Made by a program: the position numbers and the translations under genes. From contig JAFULG010000002.1 of NCBI GenBank assembly GCA_017473435.1, forward strand, positions 168,664-232,663: a stretch of DNA of 64,000 bases. The letters are read 5' to 3'. Below the pieces are notes generated by a model. That model had not been told where the DNA came from, ran no database searches, and saw only the letters and a program-made list of their open reading frames with translations. Each line of letters begins with the position of its first letter. Within the stretch, counting starts at the first letter, position 1. This DNA comes from Clostridia bacterium (GTDB lineage: Bacteria > Bacillota > Clostridia > Oscillospirales > Acutalibacteraceae). Positions 8,137-15,920 of the stretch are shown here, piece after piece.

Positions 8137-8174
8137 AATACTTTCTCCTTATTATGTAATATAATAACAGTTTT

Positions 8175-8203
8175 ATTTTACAACTTTACTGTGGGTTTTG
8201 CAA
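8175..8203 (-). promoter_or_regulatory. Sigma-A-type promoter for DUF2804 gene
   Basis: On the minus strand: TTGCAA (8203-8198), 17-bp spacer, TAAAAT (8180-8175). Confidence 0.6.
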
Positions 8204-8213
8204 GGGGTGCGGA

Positions 8214-8777
8214 TTATTTTCCTCGCATAATATTCCAATAAAACTTTATGTCAGCTTTGGTTATTCTTTCTTTTGTTGTTATTGCTTTGTAAACAAAGTA
8301 ACCGCAGAGCGCAAGCATGAAAATGCCGAGGTACAAAAAGCTGACACCCTCCTGACGAAGTTTATTCTGAGCATAATCAAAGTTCAGAAGCTCCGCAGTG
8401 CTTGTGCGAAGTTCAATTATATAATTGTTGCGAGGATTTATCAGCATATGAAGCTCTGTGCCTTTTTTAATGGCTTCTATATCTTTTCGCAGGTCTTGGT
8501 TTACACATATACCTCGGATATATTCCTCTTCTGCATTTTCGAAAAAGAGCACTGCGTATGCAAGTGAAAAGTTTTTACCATATTGTATATCACAAAAATC
8601 AAACACCGCAGTTTTTTCTATGGCTTCAGATTTGTCGATTGGACTGTTTGTAAGGAAAACCTTTGCAGAAATAAGGGTCATAAGCAGAGACAGAACAGCA
8701 ATGAAAATTGCACGAGGTCTGCTTATGTCGTGGTTGTTTTTTCTTGACCACTTGTTTGACATGAATTTTTGCTTCAT
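8214..8777 (-). CDS. Two-segment membrane protein of unknown function
   Basis: The protein has 187 aa. ATG 8777 is chosen because AAAAGGAGTAGG precedes it; a longer frame to 8819 starts within the promoter. A basic N-terminus and one membrane helix (about 24-44) are followed by an extracytoplasmic domain of about 95 residues. A second helix (about 140-160) and a short basic tail complete it. The outline resembles DUF3592-type proteins (two helices around a small beta domain), but I do not recognise a definite family. Confidence 0.65.
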   Translation of the reverse strand: MKQKFMSNKWSRKNNHDISRPRAIFIAVLSLLMTLISAKVFLTNSPIDKSEAIEKTAVFDFCDIQYGKNFSLAYAVLFFENAEEEYIRGICVNQDLRKDIEAIKKGTELHMLINPRNNYIIELRTSTAELLNFDYAQNKLRQEGVSFLYLGIFMLALCGYFVYKAITTKERITKADIKFYWNIMRGK

Positions 8778-8805
8778 TTTCCTACTCCTTTTATTTGTTA
8801 AATAA

Positions 8806-8834
8806 ATTATACTACACAAAACCTTTCGTTACAA
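8806..8834 (-). promoter_or_regulatory. Sigma-A-type promoter for the membrane protein at 8214-8777
   Basis: Minus strand TTGTAA (8834-8829), 17-bp spacer, TATAAT (8811-8806). Confidence 0.7.
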
Positions 8835-8875
8835 CAACAAAACACGAGAAAAAGTATAGTATTTTATCAAAACCA

Positions 8876-8904
8876 TTGTTCCCGTAATTGTTTTATGTTA
8901 AAAT
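8876..8904 (+). promoter_or_regulatory. Sigma-A-type promoter for alpha/beta hydrolase
   Basis: TTGTTC (8876-8881), 17-bp spacer, TAAAAT (8899-8904), 31 bases before the start codon. It is divergent from the promoter at 8806-8834. Confidence 0.6.
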
Positions 8905-8935
8905 AAAAGGGAAGAAACAGGAAGGAGAAAACATT

Positions 8936-9901
8936 ATGCTTGATTTTCTTGATAAGGTTGAAATTATAAATGAAACCAATTACGCTTATTTAATGAACAC
9001 GGAGGTTGAGCCCTATCTTAATAAAAAAGGCAGAGAGGATTTTATCTTCACCGCCGACGGTCGCAAGCTCCACTATGAGGCTTACGATAAGGCTCTTTCA
9101 AGGGGGAGCGTTGTGATTCTTCACGGCTTTACGGAAAGTGCGGAAAAATTCCGTGAAGCGGCATATTATTTCAGAAAAGCGGGCTACGGCGTATACTCCA
9201 TTGATATGGAGGGGCACGGCAAATCCCACCGCACCTCAAAGAAAAAGGAAAAGGTTGAAATTGACTCCTTTGATACCTACGCCGAGGATCTGAAGCTTTT
9301 CATCGACAGGGTGGTTGTCCCTGCAACAAAAAACGGCAAGGTGTATATCTATTCCCATTCCCTTGGCAGTACCGTTGCACTTTTATATATGATGAAGCAT
9401 CCCTATATAATAGAAAAAGCTGTGCTTTCCTCACCGATGATATGCGGCAATATGGGTATGCCCGTTGCTGTTGCGGGCACGGTGGCAAAGCTTCTTTGTG
9501 CCTTTGGCGGAAAGAGTATCCCTGCACCCGGCAGATGCGTTTTTGACGAAAATCAGACCGTGGAAAACAGTGACGCAACAAGCAAGGCTCGCTTTGAATA
9601 CTACCATAATAAGAGAAAGAGCGAGCCTCTCTATCAGACAAGCGGTCCTTCCTTCGGTTGGGTTAAGGCTTCCCTCGAGGCAAGGGACAAAATCCTTGAA
9701 GCAGGAAAAATCAGAACAGAGTCCCTCATTTTTCTCCCTGAGGAGGACAGACAGCTTCTGCATAGCTTCACAGAGAAATTTGCCGATAAGGCTGACATAA
9801 AGATAAAGAAGGTAAACAACTCAAGGCACGAGATTTTCATGAGCGCTGACGAAACGCTCAAGTGGTATTTTGAGGAGGTGCTGGAGTTTTTTGCGGAGTG
9901 A
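8936..9901 (+). CDS. Alpha/beta hydrolase, lysophospholipase/monoacylglycerol lipase-like
   Basis: The protein has 321 aa. ATG 8936 has AAGGAG 9-14 bases upstream. VILHGFTESAEKF (about 60-72) supplies the oxyanion-hole HG, and SIDMEGHGKS (about 88-97) is typical of serine aminopeptidase S33 / lysophospholipase proteins. The nucleophile is Ser142 in YSHSLGS, where the usual first Gly of G-x-S-x-G is Ser. NNSRHEIFM near the C-terminus carries the catalytic His. Cytosolic esterase or lipase activity is expected; the substrate is not fixed. It is a single-gene unit with its own promoter and terminator. Confidence 0.87.
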   Translation: MLDFLDKVEIINETNYAYLMNTEVEPYLNKKGREDFIFTADGRKLHYEAYDKALSRGSVVILHGFTESAEKFREAAYYFRKAGYGVYSIDMEGHGKSHRTSKKKEKVEIDSFDTYAEDLKLFIDRVVVPATKNGKVYIYSHSLGSTVALLYMMKHPYIIEKAVLSSPMICGNMGMPVAVAGTVAKLLCAFGGKSIPAPGRCVFDENQTVENSDATSKARFEYYHNKRKSEPLYQTSGPSFGWVKASLEARDKILEAGKIRTESLIFLPEEDRQLLHSFTEKFADKADIKIKKVNNSRHEIFMSADETLKWYFEEVLEFFAE

Positions 9902-9937
9902 GAGGCAAGGGCCAAGGGCCAAAGGCCGAGGTCCGAG
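9899..9937 (+). repeat. GGGCCAAGGG repeat, left copy
   Basis: It starts at the TGA stop of the hydrolase: TGAGAGGCAAGGGCCAAGGG then CCAAAGGCCGAGG. The inverse copy at 10094-10132 starts at the TGA stop of the convergent gene. The pair brackets a terminator. Confidence 0.65.
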
Positions 9938-9988
9938 TGACAGATAACCCGATGTACACGATTGAAGCTCATAAAACATAAAAGACAA

Positions 9989-10029
9989 TCAGGTGTTTTA
10001 CTGATTTTGGCAGAACACCTGATTTTTTA
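9989..10029 (+). terminator. Intrinsic terminator after alpha/beta hydrolase
   Basis: TCAGGTGTT (9989-9997) pairs with AACACCTGA (10014-10022), followed by TTTTTT. Confidence 0.75.
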
Positions 10030-10093
10030 TTTCTTATATATTTTTTGTAACCGACAAGATAATGCTACATTAAAAATTTAAAACTTGGATTTG

Positions 10094-10132
10094 CTCGACC
10101 CTCGGCCCTTTGGCCCTTGGCCCTCTTGCTCA
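10094..10132 (-). repeat. GGGCCAAGGG repeat, right (inverted) copy
   Basis: On the minus strand it reads TGAGCAAGAGGGCCAAGGGC then CAAAGGGCCGAGGGTCGAG. It begins with the stop codon of the glycosidase-like gene and matches the copy at 9899-9937. Confidence 0.65.
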
Positions 10133-11311
10133 GCTGTTTCGCTCCAATATCACATAAGCCGCCATGCTCGTCCTTGCAGCATCCGCATTGTAAAGGGGCC
10201 ATGCGTGGTCGTCCATCAGCTCTGTGTAATTTGTCATATAGGTTGTAACTCTGCCAAGGTCATTCATCTTTGCGGCGGCTAAAACATTTGAGCCCCAGTA
10301 GAAATCGTCAGGGTAGTTGAAGCTCTCCCACTCAAAGCTTTCGCAGAACTTGCTGTAAAGATGTTCGGCTCTTTCTGTGTTGGGCTCAATAACTCCGCAG
10401 ATTACGGGGAAGAGCTGTGACGTTGCCTGGGGATAGTACAAATTCCAGGAGAAGAATTTTGTGGGAATGTCAACATAAGCCGTTATGCCGGCCTTGTAGT
10501 GATTGCCTACAAAGTTCCACAGCTCGGTGTTGATGTTATCCTTTATTACGGGAACAAGGTCTGCACAGTCCTTTTGCAGGTCGGCATATTCATTTTTGCC
10601 GCAACGGACAATCTCTTCGAAAATTCCGGCGGCGGCAATAACGCCCTCGTATACCTCACAGTTATCCATAAGATATTTTACTCTGTGGTTAGGCTTTGCG
10701 TATGTAAGACCGTTCTGAAGATTTGAAAAGATAACGTTCGTAATTCTTTCAAGGTCCTTTGCGTTGGCGGCAAGATAAGCGCCGTCACCTGTTTTGACAA
10801 AATATTTGTAAACAACTGTAAGGAAGGTTGCCGCATAGGAGTCTGTTGTATCGTAAGAATCTGCATTATCGGGATCTGATATTGATTCCTTTGCAACCTT
10901 GCCGTTCTTCATTGTTATAACATAGTCATAGATAGTGCCGTCAAGACCGTTGAAGTCCTCCTCAGCGGTGTTGAGGTGGTCAAAGTGCCAGTCCATATAT
11001 GCTTTTACGTTTCCGGCGTATTTTTCCGCATTGTCAAGCATAGCCAGAGCTGCGAAGTCAGCAAAATAGGGATTCATGCGAAGGTCGCCGTTCGGTGCGT
11101 AGGTCATAGGTAAAGCCCCGTTTTCAAGCTGAAGCGAAGCAAGCCACTCTGTTTCCGTTTCAAAAACATATTCAAAAAGCTCAAGCTGTTCGGCGCTTGC
11201 CTTTGCGGTATTGCCCTCGGTGGGTTCGAGGTCTCGCGGGGATACGGGGATGCCGAGTATAGTCATCACAGAAAAGAGCACCGCCATAAAAAATGATACT
11301 ATCTTGTTCAT
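10130..11311 (-). CDS. Secreted six-hairpin (alpha/alpha) glycosidase-like protein
   Basis: The protein has 393 aa with an N-terminal signal sequence (about residues 1-23). The mature part has repeated helix pairs with Trp/Tyr-rich turns (WLASLQLENGALPMTY, DSYDTTDSYAATFLTVVYKY, FKWNLYYPQATSQLFPVICG-like segment), the layout of an alpha/alpha-barrel glycosidase or lyase. I cannot place it in a named GH family, and I see no proven catalytic pair. Asp/Glu in the DTTDSYAA segment and the DDFYWGSN segment are candidates. It is divergent from a GPH symporter and near GH35, so action on extracellular oligosaccharide is inferred. A perfect consensus promoter lies upstream. Confidence 0.7.
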   Translation of the reverse strand: MNKIVSFFMAVLFSVMTILGIPVSPRDLEPTEGNTAKASAEQLELFEYVFETETEWLASLQLENGALPMTYAPNGDLRMNPYFADFAALAMLDNAEKYAGNVKAYMDWHFDHLNTAEEDFNGLDGTIYDYVITMKNGKVAKESISDPDNADSYDTTDSYAATFLTVVYKYFVKTGDGAYLAANAKDLERITNVIFSNLQNGLTYAKPNHRVKYLMDNCEVYEGVIAAAGIFEEIVRCGKNEYADLQKDCADLVPVIKDNINTELWNFVGNHYKAGITAYVDIPTKFFSWNLYYPQATSQLFPVICGVIEPNTERAEHLYSKFCESFEWESFNYPDDFYWGSNVLAAAKMNDLGRVTTYMTNYTELMDDHAWPLYNADAARTSMAAYVILERNS

Positions 11312-11341
11312 AATGTTTTCTCCTTTTTTCTTATTGTAAAA

Positions 11342-11370
11342 ATTATATTATGAACGGCAAGCTTTGTCAA
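11342..11370 (-). promoter_or_regulatory. Consensus sigma-A promoter for the secreted glycosidase-like gene
   Basis: Minus strand TTGACA (11370-11365), 17-bp spacer, TATAAT (11347-11342): both hexamers are perfect. Confidence 0.85.
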
Positions 11371-11447
11371 CAAAAGCTGAAATTTTAAAATTTTATTAAA
11401 TATAGGAAAAATCATTATATTAACAGCTATTTGATTTGTGAAATTTG

Positions 11448-11476
11448 TTGCATTTGTTGCAAGAATCATATATAAT
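11448..11476 (+). promoter_or_regulatory. Sigma-A promoter for sugar operon
   Basis: TTGCAT (11448-11453), 17-bp spacer, TATAAT (11471-11476), 23 bases before the symporter start codon. Confidence 0.75.
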
Positions 11477-11499
11477 CAAATCAGATTGGAGGAGAAAAA

Positions 11500-13188
11500 A
11501 TGAGTGTTTCAGAAATCGTAACAAAAGTCAGAGCTGTTCCCGGCTATGTTAAAGGTCATTGGAATACTCCCGGTGAAGGTGAATATCTTTCACTTAAGGA
11601 AATTACTGCCTATACTGTTTCTCAGGCGGGCACATATATTTACTGTACAGCATCAAATATTGTGACCTTTTCGGCCGCTGTTTTTTGCGGCGCAATTATG
11701 GAAATCCCTGCGATGGATTTTTATCTTATCAATCTTGTATCGACGATAATCGGTTACGTGCTGATGTTTACAAACCCCGTAGGTATGCTTATTTATGAAA
11801 ACCACGGAAGACTCACTAAGGGTATGAAATATTTTGCCCACGCAACCTATCTCGGTCAGATTATTCTCGGTATAGCCTGTTATTTCATCCCTGCCAATAT
11901 TTTTGAAGCATTTATGATGGGCGCGCCTCAGATTGTTGCCAATATCCTTGTTTGTAACGGCATAACGGGATATGTTACCTGGATTATAAGACGCCTCTTC
12001 GGTGCGAAGCACGGCAGAGTCAAGCCGATGGTGCTTATCTGTGTTATCCCTGCTATGCTTCTGCTTTCGCTTATTCCTTATCTTCCTGTGCAGAATGCAC
12101 CTTATGTAACAAAGCTTGTTGTGCTTCATTTTGTTTTCACACTTATGAACTTCTTCCATAACAGCTTTATCGGAGTTAACGGTCTTGTTGCTTATATGAC
12201 ACCCAACTCTCAGGAGCGACAGAAGCTTTATTCAATAGTTCCTATTATTACGGGCTTTGCGCCTTCTATTATCAATATTTTCTTCCCGATGCTCATTGCC
12301 TCAACGGGAGGCTACACAAACCTTAAAACATATAAAATTTTTGTGCCTATATTTGCCTTTATCGGTGCTTTGCTTACTCTTGCCGCGGCTTTCTGCAAGG
12401 AGCGTACAATTGAGGAGGGAATTGAAACAAGAAAGAGGGTTTCTTTCTTTGAGGGTGCCAAAAACGCCTTTAAAAATAAGTACCTCTGGATGATAAACAT
12501 TTCAAATGTTCTCGGTCAATGGCAGTGGATGGTGGGTAATATACTCCAGTGGTGGTTCATTTACTCTTTGCGTGAAGAAACTCTTTACGGTATTGCCACA
12601 AGCATTGTTGTTATAGGTATGACTCCGGGTAATCTTCTTTGTGTGTGGCTTACAAAGAAGTTCCAGAAAAGGGATGTTCTTCTCATTTCCCGTGCCGCAT
12701 CTATTGTATGCATTCTCGGAATGCTTGTTGCAATCAACACGGAAAACATTATAATTTTCCTTATCTGTCTTTTCCTGAGAAACACTATTATGCCTATTGA
12801 TACAGGCGTTGCAACAGGACTCGGTGCCGATGCTCAGATTTACCATCAGTGGAGATTCGGCGAACGCTGTGACTCAATTTCAGGTGTTTTCACATGGTTT
12901 ACCAATCCTCTCAATCTTGCTCTCGGTTATTTCAGCCCCTGGATTCTTCAGCTTGTTGGCTTTACCTCGGACTGGGATGTGCTTTACGATACGGAAATCT
13001 GTGCAGATGTTTTCAGTATCCATGTATGGTTTAATGTCATCAGTCTCTTCCTTTCGATGATTCCCTTCTTCTTCTACAATCTTACAAAGGAAAAGCACGA
13101 CAAATGCGTTAAGGAGCTTCAGGAAAGACTTGAAGCCGCAAAATCAGAAAACATATCTGTTGAAATGAGTGGGGAGGCAGCGGAATGA
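11500..13188 (+). CDS. MFS transporter, GPH (glycoside/cation symporter) type
   Basis: The protein has 562 aa with about 12 membrane segments. The hydrophilic N-terminus ends in EYLSLKEITAYTVSQAGTYI. TPNSQERQKLYSI (about 228-240) is the typical conserved loop of glycoside-pentoside-hexuronide symporters, and CKERTIEEG sits before the central loop. The DAQIYHQWRFGERCDSISG block (about 447-466) is the TM10-11 signature region. Import of a glycoside with a cation is expected. GGAGGAG precedes the ATG. The stop overlaps the LRR lipoprotein start by four bases and GH35 follows, so uptake of galactosides is a fair guess. Confidence 0.85.
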   Translation: MSVSEIVTKVRAVPGYVKGHWNTPGEGEYLSLKEITAYTVSQAGTYIYCTASNIVTFSAAVFCGAIMEIPAMDFYLINLVSTIIGYVLMFTNPVGMLIYENHGRLTKGMKYFAHATYLGQIILGIACYFIPANIFEAFMMGAPQIVANILVCNGITGYVTWIIRRLFGAKHGRVKPMVLICVIPAMLLLSLIPYLPVQNAPYVTKLVVLHFVFTLMNFFHNSFIGVNGLVAYMTPNSQERQKLYSIVPIITGFAPSIINIFFPMLIASTGGYTNLKTYKIFVPIFAFIGALLTLAAAFCKERTIEEGIETRKRVSFFEGAKNAFKNKYLWMINISNVLGQWQWMVGNILQWWFIYSLREETLYGIATSIVVIGMTPGNLLCVWLTKKFQKRDVLLISRAASIVCILGMLVAINTENIIIFLICLFLRNTIMPIDTGVATGLGADAQIYHQWRFGERCDSISGVFTWFTNPLNLALGYFSPWILQLVGFTSDWDVLYDTEICADVFSIHVWFNVISLFLSMIPFFFYNLTKEKHDKCVKELQERLEAAKSENISVEMSGEAAE

Positions 13189-14039
13189 AAAGAATTATAA
13201 CAGTTTTATTATTGGTTTCAGTTTTATGCTTCAGCCTTGCTTCCTGTGGTAGCTCTGATCTTGATTTTCTTTCCGGTAACACGGATATGACGTATGAAAT
13301 AAGCGACGGGGAAGCTACTGTTACGGCAGTGCCGAACAAATCAATCGTTACCGAAATCGTTATTCCTGACGAATATGAGGGCACACCTGTAACAGAAATT
13401 GCCGAATTTGCCTGTGTTAATCTTGAATATGTTACGAAGGTGACTATTGGCAAAAATGTAAAAGAGATATCTGACTGGGCATTCGGCAACAGTAAAAAGA
13501 TTGCCGCTTTTGAGGTCGATGAAGAAAATCCGTACATCTGCGATGTTGACGGCGTAATTTATACAAAGGATATGGAAGCAATTCTTTTCTATCCTCCTGC
13601 AGGCGGAGTAAGGGTTGAAAAGGATGAAAACGGTAATGACGTAAAATCAATTTCATACACCATTCCCGAAGGTGTTGAGATAATCCGCTCTAAGGCGTTT
13701 TACAAATGTGCCGATCTTACGGAAATCACTCTTCCTTCTACCCTCAGAGTAATTGAGGAAAAAGCCTTTTTCCGTTGCAACTTGAAATCAGTCATTCTTC
13801 CTGACGGATTTGAAGCAATAGGCAAGGATGCATTTGCGTTTAACGCTGAGATTGAAAATATTACAATTCCCGCAAGCGTAAAACAGATTGATGAATACGC
13901 ATTTTTCAGCTGCACATCTCTGCTTGAGGTTAATATGCAGGGAAGCGAGAGCGAAATGACTCTTGGTAAAAAGTGGTATCCGACGAGAAACGGTGCTGAA
14001 ATCGGAGAAGCGCTTGTTATAAACTGGGAAAATAAATAA
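13185..14039 (+). CDS. BspA-type leucine-rich-repeat lipoprotein
   Basis: The protein has 284 aa. A lipoprotein signal ends in SLASC (Cys about residue 21). Five or so BspA-like LRR_5 repeats follow, with the phrase I-P-x-x-V-x-x-I-x-x-x-A-F (for example TIPEGVEIIRSKAFYKC and TLPSTLRVIEEKAFFRC). It is probably anchored on the outer face of the membrane and binds a surface ligand, host protein or glycan; the binding partner is unknown. Its start overlaps the symporter stop (ATGA), and GH35 follows 19 bases later, so it belongs to the sugar operon. Confidence 0.88.
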   Translation: MKRIITVLLLVSVLCFSLASCGSSDLDFLSGNTDMTYEISDGEATVTAVPNKSIVTEIVIPDEYEGTPVTEIAEFACVNLEYVTKVTIGKNVKEISDWAFGNSKKIAAFEVDEENPYICDVDGVIYTKDMEAILFYPPAGGVRVEKDENGNDVKSISYTIPEGVEIIRSKAFYKCADLTEITLPSTLRVIEEKAFFRCNLKSVILPDGFEAIGKDAFAFNAEIENITIPASVKQIDEYAFFSCTSLLEVNMQGSESEMTLGKKWYPTRNGAEIGEALVINWENK

Positions 14040-14058
14040 ACAAAAAGGAATAGATAAA

Positions 14059-15825
14059 ATGTCAGATACATTTGGAATTTCAGGTAATGAATTTTGCCTT
14101 AACGGCAAGCCCTTTAAAATTTATTCGGGAGCAATGCATTATTTCCGTACTCTTCCCGAATATTGGGAGGACAGACTTCTTAAGCTTAAGCTTGCAGGCT
14201 TTAACACGGTGGAAACCTATGTTTGCTGGAATCTTCACGAGCCCGAAAAAGGTAAGTTTGACTTTGACGGAATGCTTGATATTGTAAGGTTTCTCGAAAC
14301 AGCTAAGAAGCTTGGCTTATACGCCATAGTAAGACCCGGTCCCTATATCTGTGCGGAATGGGAGTTCGGAGGCTTTCCGGCCTGGCTTCTCAGCGATAAG
14401 AATATTGAGCTTCGTTGTTATAATGAGATATATCTCCGTCACGTAAGGGAATATTTTGAAAAGCTTTTTGCTCTTCTTAAGCCGCACTTTATCACGAACG
14501 GCGGTAATATTATTGCAATGCAGATTGAAAATGAATACGGAAGCTACGGAAACGATAAGAAGTATCTTAATGCTCTTAAGGATATGTACGGAGAGCTCGG
14601 GGTGGATGTGATTATGTTCACGTCTGACGGTACCTGGTGTAATATGCTTTCCGGCGGAACAATCGACGGAATCCTGCCTACTCTGAATTTCGGTTCCCGT
14701 GCGTCAAGCGCCTTTTCGGCGTTAAAGCCTTTCGGTGATGTGCCTAAGATGTGCATGGAGTTCTGGTGCGGTTGGTTTGACCATTGGGGTGAAAAGCATC
14801 ATACCCGCGGGGCGGAAAGCACCCTTAAGGAAATTGAAGAATTTCTCAGGCAAGGTGCTTCCTTTAATATGTATATGTTCCACGGCGGAACGAACTTCGG
14901 GTTTAACGCCGGCTCAAACCATAACAAGGGCTTTGCACCCACGGTTACAAGCTACGATTATTGCGCACCATTGACAGAATGGGGCGATTATACCGAAACA
15001 TATCATAAGATAAGAAAGCTTCTTTGTGAAAAGCAGGGCATTGAAATGACGGAGCTTCCTCCTTCTCCTGTAATGCAGAGCATAGGTAAAGTTGCTCTTA
15101 CCGAAAGCGCCGACCTTTTTGAAAATCTTGACAGGATTTCTCAGAAGCATTATTCTCCCTTGCCGAGAGGTATGGAGGCTTACGGACAGAGTCATGGCCT
15201 TATATATTACAAGACAAAAATAAAAGGAAAATATTCGGCTTCATTTTTAACAATAGATGACGTTCATGATTATGCTCATGTTTACTTTGACAAAAAGAAG
15301 ATAGCAGTTATCGACCGAATGAAAAAGAAATCCTTCTTTGCGAAGCTTAAGCTCAAAAAACAGCTTTTTGTCAGCGTTTCGGAAGAAAGCGAGCTCGGTA
15401 TTCTTGTAGATGCTATGGGTCGTGTGAACTACGGTGATGATATATATGACCGAAAGGGTATATCCAGGGTTATGCTTGCAAATCAGACTATTATGGACTA
15501 TACCGTTCATACCATACCGCTTGATAATCTTGAAAATCTTGAGTTCAAAAAGCTTTCGGATAATGAGAACAAAAATGGTCCCGTTTTTCTCAAGGGATAT
15601 TTTGAAGCAGACGGCAAGGATTGTTTTGTAAATATGAAAGGGTTTACAAAGGGATATGTTTTTGTGAACGGCTTCAATCTTGGCAGATATTGGAATATCG
15701 GACCGCAGAAGGCTTTGTACCTTCCCGGAGCGCTTCTTAAAAAGAATAATGAAATAGTTATTTTTGAGATGGAAAAATACGGTTCTTGTGATGTTACAAT
15801 ACAGGCTGAGCCTGCATTGGGATAA
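14059..15825 (+). CDS. Beta-galactosidase, glycoside hydrolase family 35
   Basis: The protein has 588 aa and no signal peptide, so it is cytoplasmic. The N-terminal TIM barrel has SGAMHYFR, VRPGPYICAEWEFGGFPAWL, QIENEYGSYG with the acid/base Glu159, and MEFWCGWFDHWG with the nucleophile Glu234. All are classic GH35 blocks. A C-terminal beta domain includes GFVFVNG-like VFVNGFNLGRYWNIGPQ. It hydrolyses terminal beta-galactosides, probably those imported by the symporter two genes upstream. A strong bidirectional terminator follows. Confidence 0.95.
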   Translation: MSDTFGISGNEFCLNGKPFKIYSGAMHYFRTLPEYWEDRLLKLKLAGFNTVETYVCWNLHEPEKGKFDFDGMLDIVRFLETAKKLGLYAIVRPGPYICAEWEFGGFPAWLLSDKNIELRCYNEIYLRHVREYFEKLFALLKPHFITNGGNIIAMQIENEYGSYGNDKKYLNALKDMYGELGVDVIMFTSDGTWCNMLSGGTIDGILPTLNFGSRASSAFSALKPFGDVPKMCMEFWCGWFDHWGEKHHTRGAESTLKEIEEFLRQGASFNMYMFHGGTNFGFNAGSNHNKGFAPTVTSYDYCAPLTEWGDYTETYHKIRKLLCEKQGIEMTELPPSPVMQSIGKVALTESADLFENLDRISQKHYSPLPRGMEAYGQSHGLIYYKTKIKGKYSASFLTIDDVHDYAHVYFDKKKIAVIDRMKKKSFFAKLKLKKQLFVSVSEESELGILVDAMGRVNYGDDIYDRKGISRVMLANQTIMDYTVHTIPLDNLENLEFKKLSDNENKNGPVFLKGYFEADGKDCFVNMKGFTKGYVFVNGFNLGRYWNIGPQKALYLPGALLKKNNEIVIFEMEKYGSCDVTIQAEPALG

Positions 15826-15839
15826 TAATCCGTTACTGA

Positions 15840-15890
15840 AAAAACAGATGTATAGAAGGCTGATTACATGCCTCCTATACATCTGTTTTT
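15840..15890. terminator. Bidirectional intrinsic terminator
   Basis: AAAAACAGATGTATA-gaa-GGC pairs with GCC-tc-CTATACATCTGTTTTT. It serves GH35 on the plus strand and the CotH operon on the minus strand. Confidence 0.85.
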
Positions 15891-15920
15891 ATTTGTTTAA
15901 TGATGAGCGATACGTCTTAA

